Assembly: GCA_046541195.1 (NCBI GenBank)
Contig: JBKHDT010000005.1
Location: 7,075 to 71,074 of the forward strand
Reading direction: 5' to 3'
DNA: 64,000 nucleotides
Source: JBKHDT01 sp046541195
GTDB taxonomy: Bacteria; Pseudomonadota; Gammaproteobacteria; Halothiobacillales; Halothiobacillaceae
Positions 26,521 to 33,175 of the stretch are shown one piece after another; the first letter of the stretch is position 1, and every line of letters starts with the position of its first letter. Below the pieces are notes generated by a model. That model searched no databases, was not told the DNA's origin, and saw nothing but the letters and a program-made list of their open reading frames with translations. The translations under genes were made by a program, and so were the position numbers.

Positions 26521-26718
26521 ACAACTTCTCCGGTTCTTATCTTGAAAGGAACGTGAATCGGTGCGCCGCGCGCAGGGATCGGCCCCGCGCGCGGCCCGCT
26601 TGGGATCGTCAGGCAGCCCGAGCGCAAAATTGACTGGCATTTTCACCGCAAACGCCTGAATTAGCAACCAACGCCCCGGGGGCGTCAGGCTGCGCTTGCG
26701 GCCTGCCGGGCTTTCGGG

Positions 26719-27276
26719 TCAGTTGTCCTCGCGCCACTTGATTGAGCAGCCCATGCTTGGAATCTGTTCGCGCGGGCCCTGGCCACTGCGCGCGATCTCG
26801 ACCATGGCCTCGAACAGCTCGCGGCGCGCGCCCTCGACCGGCTCCTTGCGGCTTTCGTCCAGCCGGCCGCGGTACTGAAGGCCCAGGTCCGCGTTGTAGC
26901 CGAAGAAATCCGGCGTGCATACCGCCCCGTAGGCCCTGGCCACCGCCTGGGTTTCGTCGAGCAGGTAGGGAAAGGGGAACGCTTTCTCGCGGGCAATCCG
27001 CTGCATGTTCTCGAAGCTGTCCTCGGGATAGTCGCTGGGATCGTTGGCCATGATCGCCACCGAGCCGATGCCGTGCGCGCGCAATGCCCCCGCGTCCCGG
27101 ACAATCCGGTCGAGCACCGACTTGACGTAGGGGCAATGGTTGCAGATGAACATCACCAGCAGGCCGTTGGGTCCCCTGACCTCCTGCAGTGTCCAGTCCC
27201 GTCCGTCCACGCCGGGCAGCCGGAAGTCCGGTGCGGGGCGGTCGAAGTCGCAAACCGGGGTTTCAGTCCTGACCAT
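26719..27276 (-). CDS. Thioredoxin-fold redoxin family protein
   Basis: About 185 aa, no signal peptide, so cytoplasmic. It is an AhpC/TSA-Redoxin-like thioredoxin fold: PAPDFRLPGVDGRDWTLQEV, then VMFICNHCPYVKSVLDRIV with the CxxC-like CNHC pair, and DETQAVARAYGAVCTPDFFGYN with the cis-proline segment and an extra cysteine. The NHCPYVK motif defines a widespread but poorly studied subfamily of thioredoxin-family proteins. GGGAGG precedes ATG 27276. It is upstream of tkt by 198 bp on the same strand and divergent from metK; a role in redox defence is plausible, not shown. Confidence 0.8.
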   Translation of the reverse strand: MVRTETPVCDFDRPAPDFRLPGVDGRDWTLQEVRGPNGLLVMFICNHCPYVKSVLDRIVRDAGALRAHGIGSVAIMANDPSDYPEDSFENMQRIAREKAFPFPYLLDETQAVARAYGAVCTPDFFGYNADLGLQYRGRLDESRKEPVEGARRELFEAMVEIARSGQGPREQIPSMGCSIKWREDN

Positions 27277-27425
27277 GGTGTCGCGTTCCTCCCTTGGGCG
27301 GGCGTCTTGCGCCCGTTTTCTGGTTGACCGGGTTACCCCGGGGCTGGCAGGGATGCCCAAAACGAAAGTGGCTGTTAGACTTGCGCCTTCTCCTGTTACC
27401 TGTCAACCCGTATGGTGCCTGCCAG

Positions 27426-28586
27426 ATGAGCCAGAACTATGTTTTCACCTCCGAATCGGTCTCCGAGGGTCATCCCGACAAGATCGCGGACCAGATCTCC
27501 GATGCGGTGCTGGACGCGATCCTGGCGCAGGATCCCAATGCGCGCGTCGCCTGCGAGACGCTGGTCAAGACGGGGTTCGTCCTGCTGGCCGGCGAGGTGA
27601 CCACTTCGGCCTGGGTGGACACCGACGAGCTGGTGCGCAAGGTGATCGTGGATATCGGCTACGACAGTTCCGACATCGGTTTTGATGGCCATACCTGCGG
27701 TGTGCTCAACGCCATCGGCAAGCAGTCCTCCGACATCGCCCAGGGAGTCGACCGGATGGTGGCCGAGGAACAGGGCGCGGGCGACCAGGGGCTGATGTTC
27801 GGCTACGCCACGCGCGAGACCGACGTGCTGATGCCGGCGCCGATCACCTACGCGCACCGGCTCGTGCAGCGAACTTCCCAGGTGCGCAAGGATCACACCC
27901 TGCCGTGGCTGCGGCCCGATGCCAAGAGCCAGGTCACTTTCCGCTACGAAAACGGGGTGCCGGTGGCGATCGACGCGGTGGTGCTTTCCACGCAGCACGA
28001 CCCGGACGTCTCGCAGGACCGGATCAGGGAGGCGGTGATGGAGCTGATCGTCAAGAAGGTGCTTCCGCCCGAGTGGCTGCACAAGGGAACGCAGTTTCAC
28101 ATCAACCCGACCGGCCAGTTCATCATCGGCGGCCCGGTGGGCGACTGCGGCCTGACCGGCCGCAAGATCATCGTGGATACCTACGGCGGCATGGCGCGTC
28201 ACGGCGGGGGCGCATTCTCGGGCAAGGACCCGTCCAAGGTGGACCGTTCCGCGGCCTACGCCGGGCGTTACGTGGCCAAGAACATCGTGGCGGCGGGCCT
28301 GGCGGACCGCTGCGAGATCCAGGTTGCCTACGCCATCGGCGTGGCCGAGCCGATGTCGATCAATGTGGAGACTTTCGGCACCGGAAAGATCGGGGATGAC
28401 CGGATCTCCGAGCTCGTCCGTCGCCATTTCGATCTGCGGCCGTACGGCATCTACCAGATGCTGGACCTGATCCGTCCGATCTACCAGAAGACGGCAGCCT
28501 ACGGGCATTTCGGGCGGGAGGACGAGGACTTCAGCTGGGAGCGGACGGACCGGGCCGAGGCACTGCGCGCCGACGCCGGCATCTGA
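27426..28586 (+). CDS. metK: S-adenosylmethionine synthetase
   Basis: About 386 aa. It makes SAM from methionine and ATP. Signatures: FTSESVSEGHPDKIADQISD at the N-terminus, GAGDQGLMFGYA (ATP site), the P-loop-like GGGAFSGKDPSKVDRSAAY and the C-terminal region FDLRPYGIYQML. ATG 27426 is the family start; no Shine-Dalgarno is visible before it. A possible extended -10 (TGTTAGACT) lies about 45 bp upstream. The next two genes downstream, ahcY and metF, complete the activated methyl cycle, and ahcY has its own leader. Confidence 0.96.
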   Translation: MSQNYVFTSESVSEGHPDKIADQISDAVLDAILAQDPNARVACETLVKTGFVLLAGEVTTSAWVDTDELVRKVIVDIGYDSSDIGFDGHTCGVLNAIGKQSSDIAQGVDRMVAEEQGAGDQGLMFGYATRETDVLMPAPITYAHRLVQRTSQVRKDHTLPWLRPDAKSQVTFRYENGVPVAIDAVVLSTQHDPDVSQDRIREAVMELIVKKVLPPEWLHKGTQFHINPTGQFIIGGPVGDCGLTGRKIIVDTYGGMARHGGGAFSGKDPSKVDRSAAYAGRYVAKNIVAAGLADRCEIQVAYAIGVAEPMSINVETFGTGKIGDDRISELVRRHFDLRPYGIYQMLDLIRPIYQKTAAYGHFGREDEDFSWERTDRAEALRADAGI

Positions 28587-28635
28587 AAATATTCCGGCCG
28601 CCGCGATTTTTCGGCGATCGCGCGGCTCCGGGGCC

Positions 28636-28664
28636 TGGACCAGATGGTTCGGGCCCGCTTTTAT
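28636..28664 (+). promoter_or_regulatory. Candidate promoter for the ahcY leader RNA
   Basis: TGGACC at 28636-28641 and TTTTAT at 28659-28664 are separated by 17 bp. Both hexamers are only moderate matches. A start site near 28671 would place the whole riboswitch in the transcript and would put the 28-bp palindrome across the start point. Confidence 0.3.
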
Positions 28665-28692
28665 CGGTCCTTGCGCCGCGGCGCAAGGACCG
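28665..28692. repeat. Perfect 28-bp palindrome upstream of the SAH riboswitch
   Basis: Twelve-base arms CGGTCCTTGCGC and GCGCAAGGACCG flank a self-complementary CGCG, so the complete 28 bp are palindromic. No T run follows on either strand, so it does not look like an intrinsic terminator (either for metK or antisense). The position, right behind a possible -10, fits an operator for a dimeric repressor or a stable 5' hairpin of the leader RNA. Its function is unknown. Confidence 0.8.
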
Positions 28693-28704
28693 TCATGCCG
28701 GGGC

Positions 28705-28798
28705 GCCGTCGAGGAGCGCTGCAGCCTGTCTGATCCGTCCGGGTCCGGCAGGTCAGGCTCGACGGTTTGCCCGCTTCGTGACACACCGAACGGCGCTC
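28705..28798 (+). promoter_or_regulatory. S-adenosylhomocysteine (SAH) riboswitch
   Basis: The conserved core strings GAGGAGCGCTGCAGCC and TCAGGCTCGACGG, and the distal ACGGCGCTC-type element (AACGGCGCTC), are present in order. P1 pairs 28706-28713 with 28758-28765 (8 bp); P2 pairs 28725-28728 with 28749-28752; the pseudoknot pairs GAGCGC 28714-28719 with GCGCTC 28793-28798. This is the known proteobacterial SAH riboswitch architecture and it lies directly before ahcY. SAH riboswitches turn expression on when SAH accumulates, which fits a gene that removes SAH. Confidence 0.92.
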
Positions 28799-28834
28799 GC
28801 ACTTCTTTGCCAATGTAAGGAGGCGCTGCAGCCC

Positions 28835-30229
28835 ATGAGCAATTTCGAAGATTTCAAGGTGGCGGACCTGTCCCTGGCGGACTGGGGACGTCGTGAACTG
28901 GCGATTGCCGAGACCGAGATGCCGGCCCTGATGGCCATCCGCAGCAAGTACGAGGCCGGGCAGCCGCTGAAGGGTGCCCGGATCGCCGGCTGCATTCACA
29001 TGACCATCCAGACCGGGGTGCTGATCGAGACCCTGGTGGCACTTGGTGCCGAGGTGCGCTGGTCGTCCTGCAATATCTTCTCCACCCAGGACCATGCCGC
29101 CGCGGCCATTGCGCGGGCGGAAATTCCCGTCTTTGCCTGGAAGGGGCAGAGCGAGGAGGAATTCTGGTGGTGCATCGAGCAGACGATCCAGGGCCCGGAT
29201 GGCTGGGTGCCGAACATGATCCTCGACGACGGCGGTGACCTGACCGGCCTGATGCACGAGAAGTACCCGGATCTGCTCGATGGCGTGCACGGCATTTCCG
29301 AGGAGACGACCACCGGGGTTCACCGACTGGTCGAGATGATGCGCCAGGGCACGCTCCGGGTGCCGGCGGTCAATGTCAATGATGCGGTGACCAAGTCCAA
29401 GAACGACAACAAGTACGGATGCCGCCATTCGCTCAACGATGCGATCAAGCGCGCCACCGACCACCTGCTTTCCGGCAAGCAGGCCCTGGTTGTCGGGTAC
29501 GGGGACGTGGGCAAGGGATCGGCGGCTTCGCTGCGTCAGGAGGGCATGATCGTCAAGGTCGCCGAGATTGACCCGATCTGCGCCATGCAGGCCTGCATGG
29601 ATGGCTTTGAGGTGGTCTCGCCCTATCACGAAGGTCGCAATGACGGCACCGACGCCTGTGTCAACCGCGAGCTGCTGCAGAAGATTGACCTGGTGGTCAC
29701 CGCAACCGGCAACGTAAACGTCTGTGACGCGCCGATGATGCGGGCGCTGAAGGCGGGCGCCATCGTGTGCAACATCGGGCATTTCGACAGCGAGATCGAC
29801 ACCGCCTACATGCGTGCGCACTGGGCCTGGGAGGAGGTCAAGCCGCAGGTACACAAGGTCTACCGGGACTGTCCGGCCGGGGGCACCCCGGATATCGGCA
29901 GCACCGATTACCTGATTCTGCTTTCCGAGGGACGGCTGGTGAACCTGGGCAACGCCACCGGTCACCCCAGCCGAATCATGGACGGCAGTTTCGCCAATCA
30001 GGTGCTCGCCCAGATCCATCTCTACGAGGCGCGCTTCGCCGACTTGCCGCCGGCCGAAAAGCCGTCGCAGATCGCCGTGGAAGTATTGCCCAAGGAACTG
30101 GACGAGGAGGTGGCGCGGTACATGGTCCAGGGGTTCGGCGGGGTGATCACCCGGATGACCGAAGAGCAGTCCCGCTATTTCGGGGTACCCGTGAACGGGC
30201 CCTACAAGCCCGACGTCTACCGGTACTGA
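28835..30229 (+). CDS. ahcY: S-adenosylhomocysteine hydrolase
   Basis: About 464 aa. It hydrolyses SAH to adenosine and homocysteine with tightly bound NAD+, relieving product inhibition of methyltransferases. Signatures: MPALMAIRSKYEAGQPLKGARI, HMTIQTGVLIETL, CNIFSTQDHAAAAIA, NDNKYGCRHSLNDAIKRATD and the NAD-binding VVGYGDVGKGSAASL; C-terminus GPYKPDVYRY is the classical ending. ATG 28835 is preceded by TAAGGAGG. The 36 nt between the riboswitch and the ATG include a second copy of the GCGCTGCAGCC string found in the aptamer. Confidence 0.97.
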   Translation: MSNFEDFKVADLSLADWGRRELAIAETEMPALMAIRSKYEAGQPLKGARIAGCIHMTIQTGVLIETLVALGAEVRWSSCNIFSTQDHAAAAIARAEIPVFAWKGQSEEEFWWCIEQTIQGPDGWVPNMILDDGGDLTGLMHEKYPDLLDGVHGISEETTTGVHRLVEMMRQGTLRVPAVNVNDAVTKSKNDNKYGCRHSLNDAIKRATDHLLSGKQALVVGYGDVGKGSAASLRQEGMIVKVAEIDPICAMQACMDGFEVVSPYHEGRNDGTDACVNRELLQKIDLVVTATGNVNVCDAPMMRALKAGAIVCNIGHFDSEIDTAYMRAHWAWEEVKPQVHKVYRDCPAGGTPDIGSTDYLILLSEGRLVNLGNATGHPSRIMDGSFANQVLAQIHLYEARFADLPPAEKPSQIAVEVLPKELDEEVARYMVQGFGGVITRMTEEQSRYFGVPVNGPYKPDVYRY

Positions 30230-30235
30230 GTGCGG

Positions 30236-30270
30236 GGCGCCCGGCCGGGCCATCCGGCGGGCGCCGTTTT
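30236..30270 (+). terminator. Hairpin with T4 tract between ahcY and metF
   Basis: GGCGCCCG pairs with CGGGCGCC and an inner CCGG with CCGG around a GCCAT loop (one-base bulge), followed by GTTTT. It begins 6 nt after the ahcY stop. The T tract is short, so partial readthrough into metF is likely. Confidence 0.5.
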
Positions 30271-30296
30271 CGACCCGTCCACAAGGAGTAGTCGGC

Positions 30297-31145
30297 ATGT
30301 CCAGCAAGATTGCTGTTTCCTGCGAGTTTTTCCCCCCGAAGTCCGATGCCGGCGCCGAGAAGCTGCGGGCAGCCTACCGGGAACTGGCGCGCCGCATGGC
30401 GCCCGAGTATTTTTCCGTCACCTTCGGCGCGGGCGGCTCGACCCAGGCCCGGACCTTCGAGACGGTGCGCGAAATCCAGGCGGACTCGGGTGTCGAGGCC
30501 GCGCCGCACCTGTCCTGCATCGGCTCCACCGAGGAGGGCATTCGGGCCATTCTGGAGGATTACCGGGCCCAGGGTATCCGGCGGATCGTGGCGCTGCGCG
30601 GCGATCTGCCTTCCGGAATGCGCGATCCCGGTGACTTCAGCTATGCCAACCAGCTGGTGGCGTTCATTCGTCGGGAGACGGGTGATCACTTCCACATCGA
30701 GGTGGCCGCCTATCCCGAGTTTCATCCGCAGGCACCCAGTGCCGGTGCCGATCTCGAAAACTTCCGGCGCAAGGTGGCGGCCGGGGCGGACGCTGCCATC
30801 ACGCAGTACTTCTACACGGCGGAGGCCTATGTGCGCTTCCTGGAGTCCTGCGGGTCGATGGGCATCGAGATTCCCATCGTGCCGGGCATCATGCCCATCA
30901 CCAACTATGTGCAGATCGCGCGGTTTTCCGATGCCTGCGGGGCGGACATACCGCGCTGGCTGCGCAAGCGTCTGGAGGGTTTTGGCGACGACCTGGAAAG
31001 CCTGCGGGCCTTCGGCCACGACGTGGTGGCACGGCTGTGCGAGCAACTGATCGAGGCCGGCGCCCCGGGGCTGCACTTCTACAGCATGAACCAGGCCGGG
31101 CCGACACTGGCGCTGGTCGAGTCACTGGGGCTCGCCGAAGATTGA
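30297..31145 (+). CDS. metF: 5,10-methylenetetrahydrofolate reductase
   Basis: 282 aa, the length of the bacterial single-domain enzyme. FAD-dependent reduction of methylene-THF to methyl-THF, which supplies the methyl group for methionine. Signatures: VSCEFFPPKS at the N-terminus, FSVTFGAGGSTQARTFETV, APHLSCIG, ALRGDLPSGM, EVAAYPEFHP, DAAITQYFYTAEAYVRFLESC and PIVPGIMPITNYVQI. AAGGAG precedes the ATG. It is the third gene of the metK-ahcY-metF set: homocysteine from AhcY plus methyl-THF from MetF regenerate methionine for MetK. The methionine synthase gene itself is not in this window. Confidence 0.96.
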   Translation: MSSKIAVSCEFFPPKSDAGAEKLRAAYRELARRMAPEYFSVTFGAGGSTQARTFETVREIQADSGVEAAPHLSCIGSTEEGIRAILEDYRAQGIRRIVALRGDLPSGMRDPGDFSYANQLVAFIRRETGDHFHIEVAAYPEFHPQAPSAGADLENFRRKVAAGADAAITQYFYTAEAYVRFLESCGSMGIEIPIVPGIMPITNYVQIARFSDACGADIPRWLRKRLEGFGDDLESLRAFGHDVVARLCEQLIEAGAPGLHFYSMNQAGPTLALVESLGLAED

Positions 31146-31169
31146 GCGCATTCGCAGGGGTGACGAACG

Positions 31170-31210
31170 GGCCGGCCGGATGCGTTTTCCGGCCGGCCTC
31201 GTTTCGTTGA
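31170..31210. terminator. Bidirectional terminator between metF and ispH
   Basis: An 11-bp GC-rich stem (GGCCGGCCGGA / TCCGGCCGGCC, 31170-31180 and 31188-31198) with a 7-nt loop lies between the convergent metF and ispH genes. It is followed by TCGTTTCGTT on the plus strand and weaker T content on the minus strand. Confidence 0.55.
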
Positions 31211-31242
31211 GGCGCCGGGAGACGGCCGGCGCGGCTGGTTTT

Positions 31243-32205
31243 TCAGTCTGAGCCGGCGGCCGGTCGCAGCGCCTTGGGCAGTGCAAACACCATGTTTTCC
31301 ACCACGGTGGCCGGGCGCTCCTCAAGCACGGCACCGAGGGTGTCGCGCAGGTGATCGACAAGTTGGCGGACCAGGATTTCCGGCGCCGACGCCCCCGCGG
31401 TGATCCCGATATGTCGCTTGCCTTCCAGCCACGCCGGGCGGATGTCCTCGGGGCCATCGATCAGGTGGGCTTCAACGCCGTTCTGCTCGGCAATCTCGCG
31501 CAGGCGGTTGGAGTTCGAGCTGGTCTTCGAGCCGACCACCAGCACCAGATCGGACTCGGCCGCCAGTGCGCGCACCGCGTCCTGCCGGTTCTGGGTCGCG
31601 TAGCAGATGTCGTCCTTTTTCGGCCCCTCGATCGCCGGGAACCGCTCGCGCAGGGCAGCGACGATGGCCCGGGTTTCGTCCACCGACAACGTCGTCTGGG
31701 TCGAATAGGCCAAATGTTGCGGGTCGTTGACGGACAACCGTGCCACGTCCGTCAGGCTCTCGACCAGGTGAATGGCCCCGCCATGGCGCCTGTCGTAGTG
31801 GCCCATGGTGCCCTCGACCTCGGGGTGGCCGGCATGTCCGATGAGGATGACTTCGCGCCCCGCGCGGGCATGGCGGGCCACCTCCATGTGCACCTTGGTG
31901 ACCAGCGGGCAGGTGGCGTCGAAGACCGACAGGCCGCGCCGCCGTGCCTCGTCGTGAATGGCCTGCGATACGCCGTGGGCAGAGAAGATGAGGGTCGCGC
32001 CGTCAGGGACGTCGTCCAGATCCTCGATGAAGATCGCGCCCTTGGCCTTGAGATTTTCCACGATGTAGCGGTTGTGCACGATCTCGTGACGCACGTAGAT
32101 CGGGGCGCCGAATGACTCCAGGGCCCGATCGACGATGTCTACCGCCCGGTCGACCCCGGCGCAGAAGCCGCGTGGATTGGCCAGTCGAAGCGTGATCGCC
32201 TTCAT
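31243..32205 (-). CDS. ispH: 4-hydroxy-3-methylbut-2-enyl diphosphate reductase
   Basis: 320 aa. Last step of the MEP isoprenoid pathway, giving IPP and DMAPP. The three cluster-binding cysteines are C15 (RGFCAGVDRAVD), C99 (DATCPLVTKVH) and C201 (ICYATQNRQ). VRHEIVHNRYIVENL, FSAHGVS, HAGHPEVEGTMG and TAGASAPEILV are the other family marks. It overlaps fkpB by 4 nt and is the last gene of ileS-lspA-fkpB-ispH, the standard gammaproteobacterial order. Its products feed IspB and ubiquinone synthesis further along the window. Confidence 0.97.
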   Translation of the reverse strand: MKAITLRLANPRGFCAGVDRAVDIVDRALESFGAPIYVRHEIVHNRYIVENLKAKGAIFIEDLDDVPDGATLIFSAHGVSQAIHDEARRRGLSVFDATCPLVTKVHMEVARHARAGREVILIGHAGHPEVEGTMGHYDRRHGGAIHLVESLTDVARLSVNDPQHLAYSTQTTLSVDETRAIVAALRERFPAIEGPKKDDICYATQNRQDAVRALAAESDLVLVVGSKTSSNSNRLREIAEQNGVEAHLIDGPEDIRPAWLEGKRHIGITAGASAPEILVRQLVDHLRDTLGAVLEERPATVVENMVFALPKALRPAAGSD

Positions 32206-32663
32206 GGTCCGGCTTGCTCCGGGTCGGGCTGTGAAACGGCGAGTATGTGGACGACGAACTGGATGTCATGGCCCGAGAGCGGATGGTTGAAGTCCACGCG
32301 TACGGTCTCGTCCCCGACTTCGATCACCATGCCCGGAACCGAATCGCCTGTCGGCGTGGCAAAGTCGATGACCTGTTGCGGTTGGGGATCGAGTCCCTCG
32401 GGAAAGTCCGAGCGGGGCAGGTCATGTATCGCCTCGGTACTGCGGTATCCGAAACCTTCCGATGCGGGAATCAGAATCCGGGTCTGCTCGCCCTCGGCCA
32501 GTCCGATCAGGCAGTCCTCGAGGTTCGGGAGCAGTTGCCCGTCGCCCATGGCAAAAACGAGTGGTTCGGAACCGAACGTCGAGTCCACCACGGTTCCGTC
32601 CCCGATCTGCAGTTCGTAGTGCAGGGTCACGCGGCTGTGGCGGTCGATCTTGGGTTGCGTCAT
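32202..32663 (-). CDS. fkpB: FKBP-type peptidyl-prolyl isomerase (SlpA-like)
   Basis: 153 aa. FKBP domain with the inserted-flap arrangement of SlyD/SlpA: VTLHYELQIGDGTVVDSTFGSEPLVFAMGDGQLLPNLE-type start, LIGLAEGEQTRILIPASEGFGY, and the C-terminal strand VRVDFNHPLSGHDIQFVVHI. No histidine-rich metal tail as in SlyD. It should act as a cytoplasmic folding helper or chaperone. 4-nt ATGA overlaps with lspA upstream and ispH downstream suggest coupled translation. Confidence 0.92.
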   Translation of the reverse strand: MTQPKIDRHSRVTLHYELQIGDGTVVDSTFGSEPLVFAMGDGQLLPNLEDCLIGLAEGEQTRILIPASEGFGYRSTEAIHDLPRSDFPEGLDPQPQQVIDFATPTGDSVPGMVIEVGDETVRVDFNHPLSGHDIQFVVHILAVSQPDPEQAGP

Positions 32664-33175
32664 CGGGGTTCCTCGCTGCCCCGGGATTCGGGGATTTCCG
32701 GACGAAAGCTGGTATAGATCAGGATCGCGACGCCGATCGTAATGGCTGCATCGGCAATATTGAAGGCCGGCCAGTGGTAGCCGCCCATGTGAAAGTCAAG
32801 GAAATCCACCACATGGCCATAGAGCAGGCGGTCGATCAGGTTGCCCAGCGCGCCCCCGATGACCAGGGCAAGGCCCGCGGCGGTCCATCTTTCCTGCTGG
32901 CGCAGGCGGGCCATCCACAGCACCAGGGCAACCGTGATGACCACGGCCAGGCCGGCGAAAAGCCAGCGCTGCCAGCCCCCGGCGTCTGCCAGAAAGCTGA
33001 AGGCTGCCCCGGTATTGTGCAGCAGGCGCAGGTTGAACACCGGCAGCACCGCCACCGGGTCGCCGTAGTCGAGGGCACGGGTTGCCCAGATCTTCGTGAG
33101 CTGGTCCAGGACCAGCACCCCCCCCGACAGGAGCAGCCAGGCCATCGGCGCGCGGTCCGCCGTGGGTCCGTTCAT
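32660..33175 (-). CDS. lspA: Lipoprotein signal peptidase (signal peptidase II)
   Basis: About 171 aa. Inner-membrane aspartic protease that cleaves prolipoprotein signal peptides before the lipid-modified cysteine. Four hydrophobic helices, with the catalytic aspartates D124 (HVVDFLDFH) and D142 (FNIADAAIT) in conserved context, and VLDQLTKIWA plus LLHNTGAAFSFLA. ATG 33175 overlaps the ileS stop by 4 nt (ATGA) and begins a normal-length protein; the in-frame extension to 33289 is inside ileS. The window encodes at least three predicted lipoprotein substrates. Confidence 0.96.
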   Translation of the reverse strand: MNGPTADRAPMAWLLLSGGVLVLDQLTKIWATRALDYGDPVAVLPVFNLRLLHNTGAAFSFLADAGGWQRWLFAGLAVVITVALVLWMARLRQQERWTAAGLALVIGGALGNLIDRLLYGHVVDFLDFHMGGYHWPAFNIADAAITIGVAILIYTSFRPEIPESRGSEEPR

